Source: Orthonyx spaldingii
Taxonomy: Eukaryota; Chordata; Aves; Passeriformes; Orthonychidae
DNA length: 64,000 nt
Reading direction: 5' to 3'
Assembly (NCBI GenBank): GCA_013397795.1
Contig: VZTJ01005909.1
Span: forward strand, 849,642-913,641
This document shows, in pieces, positions 1 to 11,405 of this stretch. Positions within the stretch are counted from its first letter, which is position 1. Every line of letters starts with the position of its first letter. The translations under genes were made by a program, and so were the position numbers. The notes under the pieces are model-generated. The model was not told where the DNA came from and ran no database searches. It worked only from the letters and a program-made list of their open reading frames with translations.

Positions 1-1602
1 AACAAGACAGAGAGCCTGTCCACAGTCCCACAGCAGCTGTGGCTCCATGGCAAGCCTCTGTTGACAAGAGAGCAGCTGGAAAGTGATCACTCTACACCTT
101 TCTAAGGCACCGTCTGCCTCTAAGTCCAGTGGGAGCTCCAGGCAAGCAAGTTCCTTTTCCCTTTAGAGGGCACCCAGGTGCCTGCTGCCAGGCAGAGAGA
201 TGCAGGCAGCACCTTGGCAGGGAAGGGGAAATCCAGGCACTGGCTATGCCAGCTGTGGAGCAAGGGAGAGGCTGATATAGGACAGAACCAGAGGAAAGCA
301 GTGGTGTGGCTACAGAGAACCTTGTAGCACCAATCAGTGCTGGAAACAGGAGGGACACTGATATCTCTGCAAAACTGAGGGCTGCTGGTACACCTCACAA
401 GCTGAAGGATTTAATTTTTGGCAGAGGAAATAAACTTAGCTTACCCTTGCCACCAAGGCCCATGTGAGATAGATTCCTCATCCCTCTCATCCTGAAACAT
501 CAGGCTTCCATTCAGGCTTGACATCAGCCGTGATGCTGAACTGGTCTGTGCCACTAATCAACACACAGAGATGGCCAGCATTTCTCTGCTGAGAAACAGA
601 GGCTTCCAGGTCCAGCCATTTCCAACACAGCATGCAAGATCCAGGTGAATCTGTGAATCTGCAATCAAGGCTTTGAGCCCAAGCACATCTCCAGCTTGCA
701 ACTCATAGAGAAGATCAGTGATGAAGAGGGACTCCAGGTGTTTTGGCTTCGAACGCACTGAAAACATAATCCAACAGTCCAAGAGCCATGCCTGAATTAT
801 CGGCCCACAGACTCAAATGTACTCATCGGTTACATGTAGCATATACCGCTCTAATGTTGAACAGGTTCTTCTTAAGCACTTCCCAGGCCACTTCTACCCA
901 AGCAGCCTCCCTTTTCTTGAGATCCCCTACCTCTTTCTTCAGTTTTTACCTGGTTTTGCTTATTCTTTTATAATCTTATAAATGATAAACTTTATAATTT
1001 GCTTATTATTTGCCCCTTATTCAAGTGCCTCTGCTCCTCATCTCTCGCTGGAACTCAGCAGCCTGCCAAGGGACACAGCACTGACAACTATTCCTGATTT
1101 ATACTGATAGAGAATATAACTTCCCTTTACTAAAGTAAATAGAGTCACTACCAAGAGGCAGAGCACAATATTTTTTTATTAATGAGCATATTTCTGCCTC
1201 AGTGCTCACCAGGGAGGCAAGACAGTCAACGTGAAAGAACTAAAACCCTCTTCCTAACACTCTGGGTCACATTTGCTACACAAAGAGTCTGCAGTAGTGC
1301 ATTATACCTGGCCAATGTCACTCCTGTTTAGGAAAGAAGTCTCTGCTACAGGAGTATCTTGGGGTGTGATTAAGGAGGATGTTTCATTTTGGCATGCAGA
1401 CTTTTCTCTGCCAAAGTGGTTTACCTTAGGATGACACCAGAAAGGCTGTTTTGCTGTAGCTGTCCTCACACACTAAACAGAGTACCCAGCAGTTTTGAGG
1501 CTCCTTCATCAGGTTGGGGGGAGAACAGCACCACCAACCACGCTGTCCACCCCTTTTCTGGACTCCCACCTATATCCTCAGGGGATAAAGCTCAGAGTCC
1601 CC
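1..1602. other. unique non-coding DNA, no gene seen
   Basis: No recognisable gene, RNA or repeat family was seen on either strand. Open frames are short (under 100 codons), overlap one another and show no domain or signal. The stretch contains an AT-rich patch around 960-1015 and ends where the LTR element begins. It is most likely intronic or intergenic. Confidence 0.6.
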
Positions 1603-2693
1603 TGTGGTGGGCTGACCCTGGCTGGATGCCCACCAAAGCTACTCTATCACTCTCTTCCTCAGCTGGACAGAGAAGGTAGAAAATACAGCAAAAGCTCCTT
1701 GGTCAAGATTAGGGTGGGGTGAAAACACTCACCAATTACAGGCACTGGCAAAACAGACTCAGCTTGGCGAAATTAATGTATTTTATTACCAATCAAATCA
1801 GAGTAGGGTAATGAGAAATTAAACAAAATCTTAAAACACCTTTCCCCTACCCTTCCTTCTTCATGGGCTCAACTTCACTCAATTTTCTCTACCTCCTCCC
1901 TCACAGAGGCCCTGGGCAATGGGGATTAGAGGAATTGCACTTAGTTCATCACAAATTGTTTCTGCTGTTCCTTCCTCCTTAGAGGCTGGAATCCTCACAC
2001 TCTTCTACTGCTCCAGTGTAGGTTCCCTACCACAGGAATCAGTCCTACACAACCATTCCAGTGTGAGTCCTTCTCACTGGCTGCAGTTCATGAATTTCTC
2101 CAGCACAGGTCCCCTCCACAGGGCCAGGAACAGGCTGCTCCAACATGGGTCCCCTCCAGGGTCACAACTCTTGCCAGCAAACCTGCTCCAGTGTGGGCTC
2201 CTCTCCACAGGTCCTGCCAGGAGCCTGCTCCAGCACACGGTTACAGCCTCCTGTGGGCATCCACCTGCTATGGTGTGAGGTCTTCCACAGAATGCATGCG
2301 GATCTCTGCTCCAGGATGGACCTCTAAGGGCTGCAGGGACACAGCTGCCTCACCCTGGTCTTCACCAGAGACTGCAGGGGAATCTGTGCTCTGACACCTG
2401 GAGCAGATCCTCCCTCTAGGCCTTCACTGTCTGCAGAACTGTTACTCTCACATACTCTCCCTCCTCTCTTCTCTGTCTGCAACTGCAATTTTTTCCTCCA
2501 TTTCTCAAATCTCTTGTCCCAGAGCCTCTACCACAGTTGCTGGTGGGCTCAGCCATGGCCAGTGGCAGGTCCATCTTGGAGCCAGCTGGCATTGGCTCTG
2601 TTGGACACAGGGGAAGCTCCTGGCAGCTTGTCACAGAAACCACCTCTGCAGCCCCCACCCCCACCACAAAGCCTTGCACACAAACCCAATACA
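1603..2693 (-). mobile_element. solo LTR of an avian endogenous retrovirus (ERV), minus orientation
   Basis: In minus orientation the element starts TGTATTGGGTTTG at 2693 and ends with CCAACC-type sequence closing in CCACCACA at 1603, so it has TG...CA LTR ends. Just outside lie TCCCC (1598-1602) and CCCCC (2694-2698), a plausible 5-bp target-site duplication with one mismatch. An AATAAA signal on the minus strand near 1780 is followed by the 'gagtctgttttgcc' and 'gtaattggtgagtg' U5 text that I recognise from the abundant songbird LTR. The upstream U3 part holds degenerate tandem units of about 40-48 bp (see separate entry). No gag, pol or env reading frame and no second LTR is present, so this is a solo LTR left by recombination. 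The family assignment comes from recognition of the sequence, not a database search. Small open frames inside it are not genes. Confidence 0.88.
2011..2320 (-). repeat. degenerate 40-48 bp tandem repeats inside the LTR
   Basis: Units headed by a CTCCAG-like hexamer on the + strand start at 2011, 2056, 2098, 2138, 2186 and 2228, and a further one is at about 2309. Spacings of the first six are 45, 42, 40, 48 and 42 bp. Most units share 'ctccag-gtgtgggtcc' followed by 'ctccacagg'. The array lies in the U3 part of the LTR. It is a property of this LTR family and not an independent satellite. Confidence 0.75.
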
Positions 2694-5600
2694 CCCCCAT
2701 GTCCGCAGCCCTAGAAGGAAGGTAACATAATTCTTTTTTTGTAGCTATAATGGTGCAAACAAGTAATTTTGCTCAGAGCCTGCAGGGCTCCAGGACGGGA
2801 GCCTTGTTTTCATGTTGTGGCAGTGAGCTGTTGCACAAGAGAACACAGATAAGATGCTGTACACCTCTTCAGTACCCGATCTCCTCAGCTCTCCACACAG
2901 CAAGCACAAGATCACTCTTGTGAACAGGACAGGACAGGTTCCACTCCATCAGAGGGATCCTTGCCTATGCTGCATCAGGAACAGGGAACAAGTGCTTTGA
3001 GCCAGTAAGGGATACAGAGATTGCCACACTGTTCTCACTGGGCATCACCCTCCAAAGGTGGTGAAACACTGCATGGCAGCCTGCTGGACCTCAACACTCC
3101 TAACCCTTCCAGCCCATGGAGAGCCAAAAAGCAGCACGACAGTTCAACACAAGCCACCTGGCTCACTGCATCCATTTGCCATCAGAGGCATACCACAGGT
3201 GACGAGATCTTAAATACAGCTGGACAGATGTTGTTTCTGGGCTTCCTAATTCTCTGTCCCTAACTCATTCCTGGTTTCTGCAAGACACAGTTAATTCTTG
3301 ACCAGCCACCACACGTGCATGTTTCTTTGTTTTCAATTCGCCCAGCAAAATCCATTTACCCTGCCTGTCTCATCCAGTTTCCATCAAGCCTGCTGAACTC
3401 TCCCCCAGTGAAATAAGTAAGCTTACTGTAACACCCTCTTTTGTAAGAGCATGGTGAAAATGACAGTCTTTCTGGTACCTGACTATTTCCCTTCACAGGA
3501 GCTAAACATTGCTTGTTTTCCATTGTGAACTGTTCTGACTTCTTAAAATGCATGAAAGTACCAAGGGAGTAAATTCAACCTGGAAAAAAGTTTCTAAAAG
3601 AGAATATTTATTTGCCTTGCAGTTTCCTGTGGAGAAGTTTAGGCTGGTAATTTACTAGCCAAGGCTGTGGGGGGCTGCAGGTGAATGCGAGGCGGAAGAG
3701 ATGCAATTCAACATCTGCCTTGTCCAGAGGCAGCCATGAAGAGCCAGAGATCAAATTGTGGTTTAAGGTGCCTGGTTCCAAAGCCCCACTCAGTGGGTCT
3801 GTGCGAGGCAGGGCAAAAGCTCCCCCACCCTGCACAGCCCAGGGTTTTTTTTTTTTACTTTTGGTGCCAGAGCCACAAGTCACCTTTGGATCTAGCAAAA
3901 CAATTCCAGTCCTCTGCAATGTGTTTTCCACCTCAAGGCATCTCTTTAGGGTTTCTCAGATGGAAATTGAGGCAAGAAAGAGAGAACACAAAACCCAGAC
4001 CTGTTCCTCCCATACCCTCTGCTCCTTCCTTACTGCTTTTCTGGTAACACACACCTATGGCAAAGGAGCTACAAGACACTAAAGTTATTGGCACTGTGAT
4101 AAACACTTCCAAAGAAGCAGCATGTGAGTCAGAGTGACACTTTTACCCAAAACCAGCCAGAGAACCAGGTCAAGCTGCTATCTGCAAGCACCTGGAAGAC
4201 CCATACTGTTAACTTCTGCCCAGACACCAGCAGCCTCACAGCAGGAGACAGTTCCCAGGGATGGACACCAAGGAAGGAGATCACCTGAGAGCTCTTCTCC
4301 CATCCCCACTCCCACCTAAGCAGGACAGTTGTACATCTGGAGCCAGGCAGCTGACGGGAACCCAGCATGGTGCACACCAAACTCTGCAGAAGGAAATGTG
4401 GCACCTGTACTCCATTTGCAAAATGCTTGAAGTCTGATGCTTTCAGCACAGGAAACATCCAAACTCCTTACACTTTAGCATTTAATTTCCCTGCTACAGT
4501 AGCCTGTAGTTTTCATTTCTCATCCTCTCTTATTTTGGTTTCCTTACACTCTTCTCACATCTTTGCCTTTTTTTTTTTTCTTTTTTTGGCGGCTCCTCAA
4601 GTTTCATTCACTTTTCCAAGTTACACAAGATGAATTTAAGACTTCTGCCACTCCTCCCTGCTCATTAGCAGACATAAATTAAAAGCAGAATTAAAGAGAT
4701 TACTTGCAATGCCACTTGAGACACCTTCAAGCCTCATATTGCTTTGCCATGTACTATGAATTCTGACCCACCAAGGGACTTTACATTCAGACCTTGCCAA
4801 GTATTTATCTACATCCTCTTAGATAGGTTTGGGGGAAGAGCTCTCATCCTTCTCAGAAATAAGGTAAGATTAAGATTTTGCTGGAAGTTTTCCATTCCTG
4901 CATCAAGTTTTGTTTCAAAAAAGTCACCACCTGCTAAGGTGCATTGACACCAAGGAACAGATATGACCAACCTGCAGGAAAAAAAAAGCACTATGCAACA
5001 AATTACTTTTTTTGCTTGTTTCGTGGAATTTGGGTAGGATGTTAGCAGACCTGTAGTGGAAACAGCTACCACCTGTAGGACCCTGGTCAGCCACAGCCTC
5101 CCACAGAGACCATGGCCACAGCAAGCCAAGGAAAATCACTGTACACCAGCCCACTGCCAGGACCAAGAGCATCCTGTTGATTTCTACAATTCCAAGTGAC
5201 AAAGAGCTGAGGATCTGAAGACTTATCTTGCTATGCTCAGCTGCACCTATCACCTCTCTGTGATTCTATGTGTCAGGCAAGAGGCTGAGAGAGATGCCAG
5301 TTGCTCCATGCTTATGGATGTGCTGACATTTGCACCCAGCAGCTCAGGGACACTGTCTGCGTGCAATCACAGTTATTTCTGAAGTCTCATATGATGTTCA
5401 CAGGTACAGCCTCTGTTGTTAAAAGCTCAGTTGGCACAAACCAGTGGGCACAGGGCTCACAGGGTCCTGCCTGTCTCACAGCACCATTCACACCCTGACA
5501 ATCACATACAGATGCAGGCAAGATGCAAAACTGGGGTCAACTGCCCCAGGGATTGAGCCCCAGGCACTAAACCACCTGTGGGAAAAGAGCTGCAAGAAGG

Positions 5601-6184
5601 ACTGAGCATGTGTTGGGAGACATTCTACCCCAGCTGGTCACCGGAAAGGGGCTGGAAGTGATGAGGACGGAGCACAAAGCCAGCAGCTCAACAACTGTCA
5701 GCTCAGAGCGCCAAGGCACGGCGAGCGCACACGGGCCATCGCTGCTACGTAAGACACCACGTGCCTTAATCTCTCCCAGGGGAGAGAACCTCGTCCAGCC
5801 CAGACTGTTTGTGTACTCAGCTAATTTTGTTGCCTGACTTTCCACCTACTTGCTCAGCGGAAAACTGATCCTCCCAAGTAATCATCACTATTTCATCCCT
5901 ACCCTTGGACCCGAGGCCATGGCATAAGCAAAACCCTGCCATGCTGCATCAGCTGCACACCCAGTGTCACAAGGGCATCTGGCTCTCCTTGCCGTGTCCC
6001 TTTTGCTGAAGCTCCTCTTCCAGGCTGAGCACCATGTATGCCAGCACAATCAAATACTGCAGCCCACTTGTTAACCTAAACGAGCCTCCTGTATCCTAAA
6101 ATGCTGTTCCAAATCTCCACTGTGGCTCCTACACACAAGTCAGGCTGTTCAAGCGCAGTAATATAATTAAGGGGAAAAAATGCC
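2694..6184. other. unique non-coding DNA with short homopolymer tracts
   Basis: No gene recognised. Visible features are only T-rich runs (about 3845-3856 and 4566-4587) and an A-run near 4980. The longest frames (107-133 codons around 3608-4082) overlap on opposite strands, cross a poly-T tract and carry no family signature. A short 'ctgtgattctatg' near 5259 resembles a CR1 tail but has no CR1 body upstream. Confidence 0.6.
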
Positions 6185-6470
6185 CTGCATACATCAGGGA
6201 GTATCCTGAACAGCATGAGCTTAGTATTAGCTCTTGCTAGAGCACAGTGAGACTATTCCTGGCTGCTGCCTCCAGTGCTGGTGTCCATACTTGTGAAAAA
6301 AAGAGGTTATGGAAGTGGAACAGCTTCCAAAAAGAATTAGGAGAATGAATTGGGAACTGGAAAGCCTGCTGTGCAGACGCAAGCTTGAGTGCTCGATTGG
6401 TTCAACTAAGCCAAGAGATGATCAGGAGAGGACTTAATCACTCCCTGCAAAAGTGCAGGCAGAAGATTTC
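6185..6470 (+). mobile_element. old, decayed CR1 LINE fragment
   Basis: The + strand follows the 3' reverse-transcriptase-end text of old CR1 copies: an equivalent of 'cacagtgagac..tcctgg' at about 6245, 'ccagtgctggtgtccatacttg' at about 6271-6293, then 'aaaaagaattagg' and finally 'aggacttaatcac' at about 6429. It is heavily diverged and has no intact reading frame. The boundaries are approximate. Divergence suggests an insertion far older than the LTR at 1603-2693. Confidence 0.65.
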
Positions 6471-9400
6471 TGCTGGCACTGGGACTCTACTCCAGGGCTC
6501 TCCTGATTCCCCACAGCAAAGGCAAAGGAGACAACTCAGCTTGTGGGTCACTCTAAGAGGGCAAACTAGGCTGGGGTGGCAAATATTATGCCCAGGTCTC
6601 AGCTCCAACTGCAAGCCACCCCAACCAAAAGGGTCCAAGCTGTAACAGAGGAGGGCAGATGAGTACTGGAGATGTCCTGGTCCCCTTCCCTGGACCAGCC
6701 AAAAAGATGAACCAGAAACCAACCTGCATCGCAACACCAAGGGCACCTACTGACAGCCCACCCTGAGATGTCCCTCTGCACCCTCCTTTATCTCTTCATT
6801 TCACATGTAAGAGACTTGCCAGAGGAGAAGCCCATGTTCTCACAGTCAGGCCAATAGTCACTTGGAAAAAGGGAAGACAGGTTATATTGCGTTTAAAATG
6901 CAAGTTAGCTATCCTCACTGGATCAAGGGGAAGATCACTTTGGACAGACCAGCAACCTTAAGAGGTCAGAATAGGCATTCCATTACTTTGTCCATCACTT
7001 TGAAGTCTCACGGTTCTTCCATTCCTGCTTCCATATTGAAACCAATTTTGTCAGGGAAGCTCTGCATCAGACAGAACTCTAAAACTCATCTGCAACCAAA
7101 GACCGGTCTTCACTCCTCCCTCCAGTTGCAGCTCACTTCACCTTTAAGGCAAGGCTGCCTGGGATGCCTCTTTGAGCTGAGCAATAAATGGCACAGATCT
7201 TTCACGCTGGGGCTTTAATACCATTTCAGAGCTGCATCCCGGAGCTGAACTTGCACGTGAGAGAGCAGAGACATTACACCACTTTGTGTGGGGACAGGAA
7301 CAACTCTCTTGGAGCTTGTCTTGCCACTGAGACTGGGGCATCCTTTGCACTGTCAACACCCCTGGCACCAGACTACCTTTTTTTTTATAAGCAAAGGGAC
7401 ACAGTTATTTACATTTCATCATTAATTCCCCTAATGCCCTGAAGAGTATTTACCGAGGTTAGCCAAGCATTTGAGATGCTTGCAAAGTACCCTCAAGCTT
7501 TCCTTAATAGCTATTTCTGTATAGTCATGTTTTGTTCCCAATCTCCCACACATCTCTTTGGGCTTTTTTAGTCTTGCTAAAGACAGGTATAAAGAGATGG
7601 CAAGGATCTCAATCATTTGAGATAGGAAAAGAAATTGGTGAGAAAACAAGTCTATTTAATGGACCTATTGTGTCACTCCTATTTTCTTCTCCCTGGCAGT
7701 ACTGTGAAAAAGCCTTTCTCCCTCCTTCCATCACCAGTTGGAAAGGCTGAGATCATACAGCTCAAACACTTCCACACCGTATCTTAGAGATTCATTCCGT
7801 TGTGAACTCAAGAGCATCCACACTCCCCTCTGGCATCCAGCAGTATCCTTGTATACAAGTTTTTAGTAGCTTGACTGTTCTTCCCAGGTTCGCAGAAATC
7901 CATGTATGAGTGTATGAGCACACTTCTTCATTTTACATCCCTGACTGCTATATGTTTTCTCACAATTTTTTTTCTTTCCTGGTTCTCTCCTTGATGCAAT
8001 TCTCCAGGGCCACTTCACACTTCCCAGAGTCTCCCATTTTAAAGTCCATTTTCTACTTCCGTTTCCTCAGCTACAGAATTATTAACCTAGAAATGCAAGC
8101 AGGCAAGGTATTCTGAGAATATAAAGCTTCCTACAACCTCACAGCGAGAATCCTGCCCCAGGCGTCTTTTTTCTCCCACAACAGTCCTTCACTGTTTCAT
8201 TACAGCTTTCCCACCACCTTCTCCTGAAGGCAGCTAGAACCAATACAAGGTCTTTGGTCACTAGATTTCTGTGTGCTTGCAGTGCTGCCACTCAACATCA
8301 GCAGGGTCAGTGCTGAGCCATCTTGTCCCCACAGTGCAGTGCTGTCTCTGCAGCATTCCCAGAGCTGTCAGCCGGGACAGCAGCTCCAACACTACTCACA
8401 CAGAGAGAGGCCTGGAAAGATTTAGAGCAGATACAGCAGGAGGGGAAAGACAAGCAAAACAAAACCAGGTCTGCAGAGAGGAAGGCAACTAGTTGCAGGG
8501 CAGCGAGCAAAGCACACTGTATGCTCCCTCTCCACTGCCTGAGGTGGTCATCTGCAACCAGTCCTGCCTGACTGGTGGAGGTTGGAGCATGAGTGTGGCT
8601 TCCAGGCTGCAGTGCAAAGAAACCTCCGTGAGAAGGGAGGGGAGACTGGAAGCACCAGCCAAAAAGGGCTGTTTTGGTTTTGCATGAACTCTACCCACCC
8701 TTCACCTTCAGGGACACTTCCTCCCCTTGCCACAAGTAACAAGCACAGATAATTGAAGGAAAATAACATTTCCCAGAGCACTTCTGATCTGTATTATCCA
8801 TGCTTATTACAAGCTGTGAGGCGCATTCTGGTCTCCATCATCTCCAAGCAAACAGGAAAGTGCAGCACAGGGCTAAGGAGCAGAACTGCTGCTGGGAATG
8901 CAGAAAACTCAAACCAAAACCACTTAATAGCTCTTAAAGGACTTGCAAAGACACATGGGCTTGTGCTCAGGCCAGGATATCAAAGCCCTAGGGCATTTGC
9001 ACAGCCCAAGTTGCTTCCTTGAGCCTATCCAAGAGAGAGGATTTAACTGGGCAGTCCTGGGGCACCAGAGGCAGAGTTCAGTTCTCATCTATTGACTTGG
9101 GTGAGTTTTGTCCTGCCCTCCTTGAGGTTGCCTCCTAACCTTGGCAACAGTTCCTCACTGGTCAGTCTAACAAAAAGATGACTTGTGAAAAGGAATAAGT
9201 TTTTCTTCCTTTTCAGTCATTTTCTTAAGTTTTGTAGATTTTTTTTATTTTTTATTTTATTTTGCCATTGCACATGAAGTTAGCTGTTGCTAAGCTTTGG
9301 CTGCTTCTACTCCGCTGCTATGGCTGGTTGGAGCCTCCCAGGAGGTGACTGAACAGACACATGGGACCCAGGCCACTCAGAGTCTTACCCCAGCATCTCA

Positions 9401-11349
9401 CAGCTCCTCCCCACTCAGAAAATTTTCAAAAAGGTGTTCAGGGACCACATTTCACCAGCTCACTGCAGAAAGGTCCTATGCTCAGCAGCAAGGCATTAGT
9501 AGACAATCAGCAAAGAAGCAGATAAGCAAGAAGACTTAGACGGAAAAAAATTTGCTTTGGCAGCACATTCAAGGTCCCTTTCTCCAGAAGAGCCATGAAG
9601 ATCCAGAAGGGATGCTGCAGACAGCCCATGTACTAAAATCAGACTGCCTTTTTTTTTTTTCATAGCATTAGTCTCAATCAAGGAAGCAGAAGAGGCCTGG
9701 CCAATCTGGACAGAGGGTAACTGCATATGAGCTACCCCCAGCAGTGCTGTTTTCTTCTGAGGGATGGTGGGATGCACAGATCTGGAACCATCACCCACCT
9801 CCAAGTCATCTCCTGCAGCTGTTGTGACAAATGTGGGGACAGATGGGAAAAGAGTGATGGGAAGCAGCAGTGACAGGCTGCAGCAACACATCACCTTCCT
9901 TTAAACAGCCTTGCTGCATGCAGAATCAGGCTTCTGCTTGCTTCATATTCATCCTTACCCAAAAACCATCTCCCACTCACTTGGACTTCACCTCCCTCCT
10001 TTCTTCAGCCCTTCTTGCTCCTTTCCTTCCTTCCCCGCTCCCATCAGGGTCAGGAGACTCTGTGGTTCAGCATCTTCCATTTGTGAATTATGTGATTTAT
10101 ACTATCTCCAGCCTGGTAAACTATAAGATACTGGAGAGGATCCAGGACTGCAGGAAGCATGTCTGCCTTGGCAAAGACAAGAAACAGAGGAAGAAACTGG
10201 ATTGGAACTAGATGGGCTCTTCCTTCACCTGATGCCCCAACCTCTCTTTTCCAAGTCGTGTTATTTATCTCTCTCCAGACCATCTCTGCAGGAACCAGGT
10301 CCATTACGGAAATTAAAATGTGCTACTGCCAGCATCTGGCAAGATCAAACCCTCAGCACGCCTGTCCCCTCCAAGACTGGATGGCAGACACCACAGAGCT
10401 TGAAGCCAAATGCATTAGAGAAGGTGCCAAGAGAAGCTCCTGCACTGCGCCCCAACGGGCCACCAGCTTTGAAGTCTGCTGGCCAGTGGCACAGCTCAGA
10501 GGGCCAGCCAGATGCCACTCTGAAGCTGGATTCTGGCACAGCCAGGCTTCCAGGAGCAATGGGAGAGTAAATACAGACCTGCCATGCCACTGCTTGCAAC
10601 CCACAGCATAAGCACATCCAAGATGTTAGAGACACATCAGGATGCTTCAACACTGAGACCGAGTTTGGGGTGGCGGGAGAAGAAAACCCTCTCCCTTCTC
10701 CCCACAGCTTCCCTCCCTAGGGAAATATCCCTAGTAAGAATATGCCTGAATCAAGGAAAGATTCACCTCCCAGGACAAATAACTATCCCAGGGGGCTGGT
10801 GGCTGCAAGTGCTGCTAGAAGGTGTGACCAACCAGGAGATCCTTCCCTGAAAGAAAGGCTTCAGCTTCAATCACACAAGAGGAACCCTAGAAGAGGCAGC
10901 TTGATGTCTCATTGACTGCAAACACATCAAGGTCATTATCATTCCCTAGAAAAATCTTTTTTGCTCACGTATTTCCAAATGATAACACAAGAACATTCAA
11001 TCTTGAAGATGTTTGTGCTCCAAGCTGGTGACAGCTCTGGAGAAAGCACGGGAATAAATGCCTGGGGAAGCGTATTAGAAGGGCTCAGAGCTGGCAAGGC
11101 AGGCACAAACTTCTCCCAAGCAAGATGAGCTCAGTCAGGCATTACTGACTGAAACAAGAAGAGAGAAATGCAACCCATGCTAGGAGGAGATGATTTCCAG
11201 GTGCCCCTTCCCAATCCTGTGCAGCAGCATGCTGCTCCCTACACCAGCACTCCTCAGCCCAAGACACTGAAGGCATCACTGAGCAGCCCAAAAAATGCTG
11301 CCAAGGCAAAACTTCACAGCCACACAGCAGCACTTGCACACACAAGCAG

Positions 11350-11405
11350 CTGTGTGAGGGAGAGTAGGAGAGGGAGAACTGTGTGTGAGTAGGAGAGGGA
11401 GAGCC
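11350..11405. repeat. imperfect two-copy purine-rich tandem duplication
   Basis: Two neighbouring copies share 'gagtaggagagggagag' preceded by a TGTGTGAG-like lead (first at about 11351-11379, second at about 11380-11405). It is a small local duplication within a purine-rich stretch and has no gene associated with it. Confidence 0.6.

Noticed and set aside
2416..2725. Short frames on both strands near 2.4-2.7 kb
   Set aside because: They lie inside the LTR and are non-coding repeat sequence.
5225..5280. CR1-tail-like 'ctgtgattctatg'
   Set aside because: No CR1 body precedes it; a match of this length alone can be chance.
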